NCBI GenBank assembly: GCA_934569425.1
Contig: CAKTKM010000005.1
Location: 1-27,632, forward strand
Origin: an uncultured Oscillospiraceae bacterium
GTDB taxonomy: Bacteria > Bacillota > Clostridia > Oscillospirales > Oscillospiraceae
DNA: 27,632 nucleotides
Direction: 5' to 3'
Below, piece after piece: positions 24,065 through 27,632 of this stretch; the stretch's first letter is position 1; each line of letters starts with the position of its first letter. The notes under the pieces were generated by a model. It saw nothing but the letters and a program-made list of their open reading frames with translations. It did not search any database and was not told the origin of the DNA. Both the position numbers and the translations under genes were made by a program.

Positions 24065-24081
24065 AAGGTGACTTTTTGACA
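24058..24081 (-). repeat. Palindromic element, copy 2
   Basis: On the plus strand TGTCAAAA and TTTTGACA arms (8 bp, perfect) flank a 7-base centre. The two copies face each other about 110 bases apart, so the whole region could fold into one long stem. Each arm carries a TTGACA, a perfect -35 sequence, in both directions. Confidence 0.78.
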
Positions 24082-24218
24082 GGTACAGGACGGCGAGAAG
24101 GCGGGACACATGGCGGATTGGGACGCTGCCCGGCCGGCGGTTGCCCGGCGTTTTGCCCACTGGGAGGAGCGGCTCTGCCGCAGGCTGCACATCGGCGGCT
24201 AACGGGCAGAAAAAAAGC

Positions 24219-24246
24219 AAAAGAGAGGGGCTGGCCCCTCTCTTTT
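24219..24246 (-). terminator. Intrinsic terminator of the DUF1836 gene
   Basis: Perfect 12-bp stem: 24219-24230 (AAAAGAGAGGGG) pairs with 24235-24246 around a 4-base loop. On the minus strand it is followed by TTTTGCTTTTTTT, the expected T tract, about 25 bases past the stop codon. The plus-strand tail is poorer (TTTTCC). Confidence 0.88.
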
Positions 24247-24271
24247 CCGTATAACTTTCCGTATGACGGGA

Positions 24272-24880
24272 TCACGGCTGCGCCGTTTCGTTTTCGGCGG
24301 CCAGCACGTCCTCCGTGTCGGCGCCGCACAGGCGGATGAGCTTCTCCGCCAGAATTTTGGAGAACCCCGCGATCAGCGCGCTTTCGATGACCAGCAGCTC
24401 CACGGCGTTGTCGCTGCCCTGCCCCGGTGTGCGGATGCCCTCCGCACCGGTCTGCACCTGCTGGTTGAAAAACAGTGCCAGCCGCCGGAACTTCTCGGAA
24501 TAGTCCTCGTAGACCGCCCGCACCTCCTCCTCGCTGCTGTCCGGCGGGATGACCTTCTGCACGTCGCTGATGCTGAGACTCTGCTTCATGGTCAGGATCA
24601 TGATGAGGTAGGCGATGTGCACCCGGTGGTACTTGCGCTTCACCGGTGCCGGCATGATCTTCAGCCGCACATAGTTGTTGATGGTGGAGGAGGTCACAAA
24701 GCGCTCCTTTGTTCCCGCCGGGGCGGGGATGAAGCTGAGATACTGCTCCAGAAGCACGATGACCTGATCCATATAAAGACCCAGATCCGGGATGGCGTTC
24801 CACTCCGGCAGGTGATAGTCGGTGATGAATTTGTCCCAGCGCCGCAGCTTGTGGGCCACAAGATCCTTGTCGTATTGCAT
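24272..24880 (-). CDS. DUF1836 family protein, probable DNA-binding regulator
   Basis: 202 residues from the ATG at 24880, which has an AGGGGG site 8-9 bases upstream; an earlier in-frame ATG at 24973 would run through the promoter and is rejected. The N-terminal region (WDKFITDYHLPEWNAIPDLGLYMDQVIVLLEQYL) and the helix-turn-helix-like stretch TSSTINNYVRLKIMPAPVKRKYHRVHIAYLIMI are typical of DUF1836 (PF08876) proteins of Bacillota. In that domain the conserved T-x-x-x-I-N-N-Y-V-K pattern resembles MerR-type DNA binding. The C-terminal part is helical and acidic. Function is not established for the family. It is transcribed divergently from the SGNH hydrolase gene. Confidence 0.85.
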   Translation of the reverse strand: MQYDKDLVAHKLRRWDKFITDYHLPEWNAIPDLGLYMDQVIVLLEQYLSFIPAPAGTKERFVTSSTINNYVRLKIMPAPVKRKYHRVHIAYLIMILTMKQSLSISDVQKVIPPDSSEEEVRAVYEDYSEKFRRLALFFNQQVQTGAEGIRTPGQGSDNAVELLVIESALIAGFSKILAEKLIRLCGADTEDVLAAENETAQP

Positions 24881-24911
24881 GAAAATGCCCCCTAACTCGT
24901 ATACATAATAC

Positions 24912-24940
24912 ACTATATCACAAATGGATGCGCTTGACAA
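24912..24940 (-). promoter_or_regulatory. Sigma-A-type promoter of the DUF1836 gene
   Basis: Minus-strand TTGTCA (24935-24940) and TATAGT (24912-24917) with a 17-base spacer, each 5/6 to consensus. The start of transcription would fall about 25 bases before the ATG at 24880. Confidence 0.78.
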
Positions 24941-24961
24941 GAAAAAGGTGAACATGATACC

Positions 24962-24990
24962 TTGACGTATCACATCTAATATGTTATATT
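24962..24990 (+). promoter_or_regulatory. Sigma-A-type promoter of the SGNH hydrolase-degV genes
   Basis: TTGACG (24962-24967) and TATATT (24985-24990) with a 17-base spacer. It is followed by an AGGAGG ribosome site at 25006-25011, seven bases before the ATG at 25019. It faces away from the DUF1836 promoter. Confidence 0.82.
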
Positions 24991-25018
24991 ATGTAAAAAT
25001 CGCAGAGGAGGGTATACT

Positions 25019-25696
25019 ATGGAACGGGCGTATGTGTATGGAGATTCGCTGCTGAAGGCCACTGTGCCGGATGAGGCCATGCGGTATCACTTCCATCTGG
25101 CGGAGGTCATGGCCCGGTATCCCACGGAGCGGCTGGAGGTGGTGAACCGCGCCAAGATGGGCTCCACCATCAGCAAGGGATTGTCCCTGGTGGAGCACGA
25201 CGTGCAGCGGGGCATGGATGCCCGCTGGGCGCTGGTGGCCTACGGCGGCAACGACAGCGATTTCGACTGGGCGGGCATTGCCGCCGACCCGGAAGGGGAG
25301 CACAAGCCCCGCACGGAGCTGCCGGAGTTCCTGACCAAGCTGAAAAAGACGGTGACGGAGCTGGTGCAGGCCGGGGTGCAGCCGGTGCTGATGACGCTGC
25401 CGCCTATTGACGGCAGGCGTTATTTGGATTATATTTGCAGCAGCGGCCTCAGCCGTGAGCGCATTTTGCAGTGGCTGGGCGATGAGGGCCGCATTTACCG
25501 ACATCAGGAGCTGTACTCTGACACAGTGGCATCCTTCGCCATGAGCGAGGGGCTGCCCCTTATCGACGTGCGCCGCCGCTTTCTGCCGCTGCGGGACCTG
25601 CCGCAGATGATCGCGGCGGACGGCATCCATCTGACCATGTCGGGGTACAGGCAGCTGTTCGACGCACTGGCCCAGTGGGTCACGCCGCAGTTGTAA
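25019..25696 (+). CDS. SGNH/GDSL-family hydrolase (esterase/lipase-like)
   Basis: 225 residues with the family's four blocks: GDS (Ser10, nucleophile) in YGDSLLK, a block II glycine near MGSTIS, GGND (Asn78) and DGIHLT (Asp201, His204). SGNH enzymes hydrolyse esters of lipids, acyl-sugars or similar compounds. No signal peptide or membrane helix is visible, so it is probably cytoplasmic and unlikely to act on the surface glycan directly. It is followed 28 bases later by degV with its own AGGAG site. The natural substrate is unknown. Confidence 0.9.
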   Translation: MERAYVYGDSLLKATVPDEAMRYHFHLAEVMARYPTERLEVVNRAKMGSTISKGLSLVEHDVQRGMDARWALVAYGGNDSDFDWAGIAADPEGEHKPRTELPEFLTKLKKTVTELVQAGVQPVLMTLPPIDGRRYLDYICSSGLSRERILQWLGDEGRIYRHQELYSDTVASFAMSEGLPLIDVRRRFLPLRDLPQMIAADGIHLTMSGYRQLFDALAQWVTPQL

Positions 25697-25724
25697 CGGA
25701 AACAAGAGAAAAAGGAGACACATT

Positions 25725-26582
25725 ATGGTACGTATTATGACCGATAACGCGGCAAATCTGCCCAAGGCCCTGCTGGAACAGTACGGCATCGGGGAGCTTT
25801 GCCTGACCTATACGGTGGACGGCGAGCCGACGGACACCGACGCGGAGTTCGACGGGCGCAGCTTCTATGACGCCATGCGGCGCGGTGCGGTGGTGCAGAC
25901 CTCCATGGTCACGCCGGACGCGGCGCGGCGGGGTATGGAGCCGCACCTCATCAACGGCGACGATGTGCTGTATGTGGGCCTGTCCGGCGGCGTCAGCGGC
26001 ACCTGCTGGGGCGTGGGACTGGTGGCCCGCGAGCTGGCGGAGCAGTATCCGGAGCGGAAGATCCGCGTGCTGGACACCAGGGGCGCGTCCCTGGGCGAGG
26101 GTCTCATCGTGCTGGAGGCGGCAAAGCTGGCGGCGGAGGGCCGCGTGCTGGAGGAGATCGTGGTGCGCTGCGAGGAGCTGTGCGGCAAGATGCGCCAGCA
26201 CTTCATGGTGGACGATCTCAAGTTCCTGCGCAGGGGCGGCCGCATCTCCGGCGGCGCGGCGCTGGCCGGTACGCTGCTGCAGATCAAGCCCATCCTGCAG
26301 GGTGACGAGGAGGGCAAGATCGTGATGCTGGCCAAGGCCCGCGGCAAGAAGGCCGGCATGGAGGAGCTGGTGAAGCTCTACGACCAGATGGTGGAGGACA
26401 GGAGCGCCCCGGTGGGCATCTCCCACGCCGGTTCCCCGGCGGACGCGCTGCATGTGGCCACCCGGCTGCGGCAGGTGGGCTGCACCGGCGAGATCCTCAC
26501 CGTGTGCCACGAGCCGGTGACCGGCGCCCATGTGGGACCGGGCATGCTGGCGGTATACTTTTTCAGCAAGACGTGGCGGTGA
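25725..26582 (+). CDS. DegV family fatty-acid-binding protein
   Basis: 285 residues, the usual length. DegV (PF02645) proteins bind a fatty acid in a deep pocket; FakB members present it to the kinase FakA. Visible features: RIMTDNAANLPKALLEQYGI, the TSMVTPDA segment with ligand-contacting Thr/Ser, YVGLSGGVSGTCWG, LDTRGASLGEGLIVL and DDLKFLRRGGRISGGAA, then HAGSPADA and HVGPGMLAVYF. All are normal DegV/FakB positions. Whether it is a true FakB (with FakA elsewhere) is not visible here. It is co-transcribed with the SGNH hydrolase and ends at a strong terminator. Confidence 0.95.
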   Translation: MVRIMTDNAANLPKALLEQYGIGELCLTYTVDGEPTDTDAEFDGRSFYDAMRRGAVVQTSMVTPDAARRGMEPHLINGDDVLYVGLSGGVSGTCWGVGLVARELAEQYPERKIRVLDTRGASLGEGLIVLEAAKLAAEGRVLEEIVVRCEELCGKMRQHFMVDDLKFLRRGGRISGGAALAGTLLQIKPILQGDEEGKIVMLAKARGKKAGMEELVKLYDQMVEDRSAPVGISHAGSPADALHVATRLRQVGCTGEILTVCHEPVTGAHVGPGMLAVYFFSKTWR

Positions 26583-26599
26583 TCGCCTGCGCATAGAAC

Positions 26600-26636
26600 A
26601 AAAAAGAACGGAAGCCCAGGGCTTCCGTTCTTTTTT
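26600..26636. terminator. Bidirectional terminator between degV and the phosphoglucomutase-type gene
   Basis: A 17-bp perfect stem (26600-26616 with 26620-26636, 3-base loop CAG). The core GAACGGAAGCC is GC-containing, with A run before and T run after it, so both strands have a T tract. It serves degV on the plus strand and the gene ending at 26652 on the minus strand. Confidence 0.93.
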
Positions 26637-26651
26637 TGTGTACAGTGTGCG

Positions 26652-27632
26652 TTATTTGGTCAGCGTCTCCACCCAAGCGGAGTACTTGGCGATGTTGGCG
26701 TCCCGCTCCGCGGCGTCTCTGCCCTGGGTCAGGATGTAGACCTTGATCTTGGGCTCTGTGCCGGAGGGACGGACCAGAATGGTGGTGCCGTCGGCCAGCT
26801 CATAGCGCAGCACGTTGCTGCCGTGAAGCTCCATGGGGCTGGAAGCGCCGGTGGCGCAGTCCACGGCGGTGCCGTCGGCGTAGTCCTTGCGGACGGCGAC
26901 GGCGACCCCGGCGATATCGGCGGGGGGCGTCTGGCGCAGGCGCTTCATCAGCGCGGCCATCTTCTCCAGACCGTCCACGCCGGGCATCACCAGGTTGTGG
27001 GTCTTTTCACCGTACCAGCCGTACTTGGCGTACAGAGCCTGCAGCGCGTCGTAGAGGGTCATGCCCTGCGCGGCGTACCAGCCGGCCATCTCCGTGACCA
27101 TCAGGGAGGCGGTAACGGCGTCCTTGTCGCGGACGTAGTCGCCCAGCATGTAACCGTAGCTCTCCTCGTAGGACATGATAACCTCGCCCTGGCCGGAGGA
27201 CTCCAGCTCACCCTTCTTCTCGGCCATGAACTTGAAGCCGGTGAAGGTGTCATAGCAGGTGACGCCGTTGGACTCGGCCACCTTGCGGGCCATGTTGGTG
27301 GTGACGATGGACTTGAGGAACACCGGCTTCTCCGGCATCTTGCCGGCCCGGCGCAGGGCGCCGATGAGGTAGTCCAGCAGCAGCACGCCGGTCTGGTTGC
27401 CGGTGACGGCGATGAACTTACCGGCGTGGTCGCGTACCATGATGCCCACGCGGTCGCTGTCGGGGTCGGTGCCCAGGATGAAGTCAGCGCCCACCTTGTC
27501 CGCCAGCTCGATGGCCAGATAGAAGCCCTCCGGATTCTCCGGGTTGGGGGAGGCCACGGTGGGGAAATTGCCGTCCAGCACCATCTGCTGCTCCACGCAG
27601 TACAGGTGCTTGACGCCCAGACCCCGCAGGGC
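26652..27632 (-). CDS. Phosphoglucomutase/phosphomannomutase family protein, 5'-partial
   Basis: The frame is open to the right edge, so the start and the phosphoserine loop lie outside; 326 residues of the C-terminal part are present. It has ASPNPENPEGF, the metal loop TDPDSDRVG, GNQTGVLLLDYL, the sugar-binding EESYGYMLGDYVRDKDAV, and the phosphate-binding RPSGTEPKIKVYI near the end. These are motifs of alpha-phosphohexomutases of the PgcA-like long type. It may convert glucose 6-phosphate to glucose 1-phosphate, which would also feed rfbA. The exact sugar is not certain. It lies outside the glycan operon, reading toward the degV terminator. Confidence 0.92.
   Translation of the reverse strand, partial: ALRGLGVKHLYCVEQQMVLDGNFPTVASPNPENPEGFYLAIELADKVGADFILGTDPDSDRVGIMVRDHAGKFIAVTGNQTGVLLLDYLIGALRRAGKMPEKPVFLKSIVTTNMARKVAESNGVTCYDTFTGFKFMAEKKGELESSGQGEVIMSYEESYGYMLGDYVRDKDAVTASLMVTEMAGWYAAQGMTLYDALQALYAKYGWYGEKTHNLVMPGVDGLEKMAALMKRLRQTPPADIAGVAVAVRKDYADGTAVDCATGASSPMELHGSNVLRYELADGTTILVRPSGTEPKIKVYILTQGRDAAERDANIAKYSAWVETLTK

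Larger units (their letters stand above)
23878..24271. other. Intergenic region between the glycan operon and the DUF1836 gene
   Basis: 394 bases with no convincing gene. It holds two inverted copies of a palindromic element (23923-23946 and 24058-24081), an AT-rich stretch between them (about 23940-23990), a possible weak promoter for the glycan operon, and the terminator of the DUF1836 gene near 24219-24246. A 30-codon ATG frame at 24110-24202 (+) ends 16 bases before the terminator hairpin; its coding status is doubtful. Confidence 0.6.

Noticed and set aside
24110..24202. 30-codon plus-strand frame (MADWDAARPAVARRF...) just upstream of the terminator hairpin
   Set aside because: No good ribosome site or -10 box, and the hairpin's T tract favours the minus strand. 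It could be a tiny gene but cannot be supported.
22894..24339. Open frame of 481 codons on the plus strand across the first glycosyltransferase and the intergenic region
   Set aside because: Mostly antisense to a real GT2 gene, low-complexity and Arg/Gly/Pro/Gln-rich, and it runs through the palindromic elements and the terminator.
24881..24973. Longer DUF1836 protein starting at 24973
   Set aside because: It would cover the TTGTCA-17-TATAGT promoter; the ATG at 24880 has a good AGGGGG site.
1..27632. CRISPR arrays, tRNA/rRNA genes, insertion sequences or integrases
   Set aside because: No regularly spaced repeats, no cloverleaf or rRNA-like sequence recognised by eye, and no transposase or recombinase motifs in any plausible protein.

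Overview
The window carries most of a large cell-surface glycan locus and the start of an ordinary housekeeping neighbourhood. Bacillota-type Shine-Dalgarno sites (AGGAGG), consensus sigma-A promoters, TagGH-type export, a DUF1836 regulator, a DegV protein and an SGNH hydrolase suggest a Gram-positive gut-type Clostridia. The GC-rich backbone would suit Oscillospiraceae-like bacteria (Flavonifractor/Oscillibacter-type); this is inference, since no rRNA or marker gene is present.

Layout. (1) Positions 2-1294 (+): the 3' part of a polyprenyl-phosphate sugar-phosphate transferase, which primes glycan synthesis. It ends in a perfect 23-bp hairpin and converges on everything that follows. (2) Positions 1498-23877 (-): 22 closely spaced or overlapping genes reading leftwards, probably one long operon or a few nested ones. 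From the promoter-proximal side they are: a GT2 glycosyltransferase; a GDP-D-glycero-alpha-D-manno-heptose set (hddA, a sugar epimerase/dehydratase, a fused hddC-gmhB, gmhA); a teichoic-acid-like set (TagF-like polymerase, GT2, TarI/IspD-like cytidylyltransferase, extended SDR); a membrane acyltransferase with an unusual N-terminal module; a TagG/TagH ABC exporter; a large GT-C glycosyltransferase carrying the same N-terminal module; then a WecE transaminase, hexapeptide acyltransferase, GtrB/ArnC-like GT2, ATP-grasp ligase, an EamA half-transporter pair, a second membrane acyltransferase, rfbA and rfbB. (3) Positions 23878-24271: a non-coding region with two inverted copies of a palindromic element and a terminator. 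(4) Positions 24272-24880 (-): DUF1836 regulator, divergent from (5) an SGNH hydrolase and a degV gene (+), then (6) the C-terminal part of a phosphoglucomutase-type enzyme (-).

How it fits together (inference from family knowledge). The heptose and CDP-polyol enzymes make precursors for a phosphate-containing wall polymer, and TagGH exports it. RfbA-RfbB-WecE plus the hexapeptide enzyme would make dTDP-4-acylamino-4,6-dideoxygalactose (Fuc4N-type sugar). The GtrB-like enzyme would load it on undecaprenyl phosphate, the EamA pair would flip it, and the GT-C enzyme would attach it to the polymer outside the cell. Two acyltransferase-3 proteins would add acyl groups. No rfbC or rfbD is present, which argues against rhamnose.

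The two most striking observations are: (a) the distal acyltransferase-3 gene is split by a frameshift exactly at an (AT)10 tract, so it is a candidate phase-variable gene now OFF; and (b) the GT-C glycosyltransferase and the other acyltransferase share a homologous N-terminal membrane-anchored extracytoplasmic domain that I do not recognise. Base composition also shifts sharply, AT-rich at about 3.4-11 kb and very GC-rich at about 19-23 kb, which suggests a mosaic locus.
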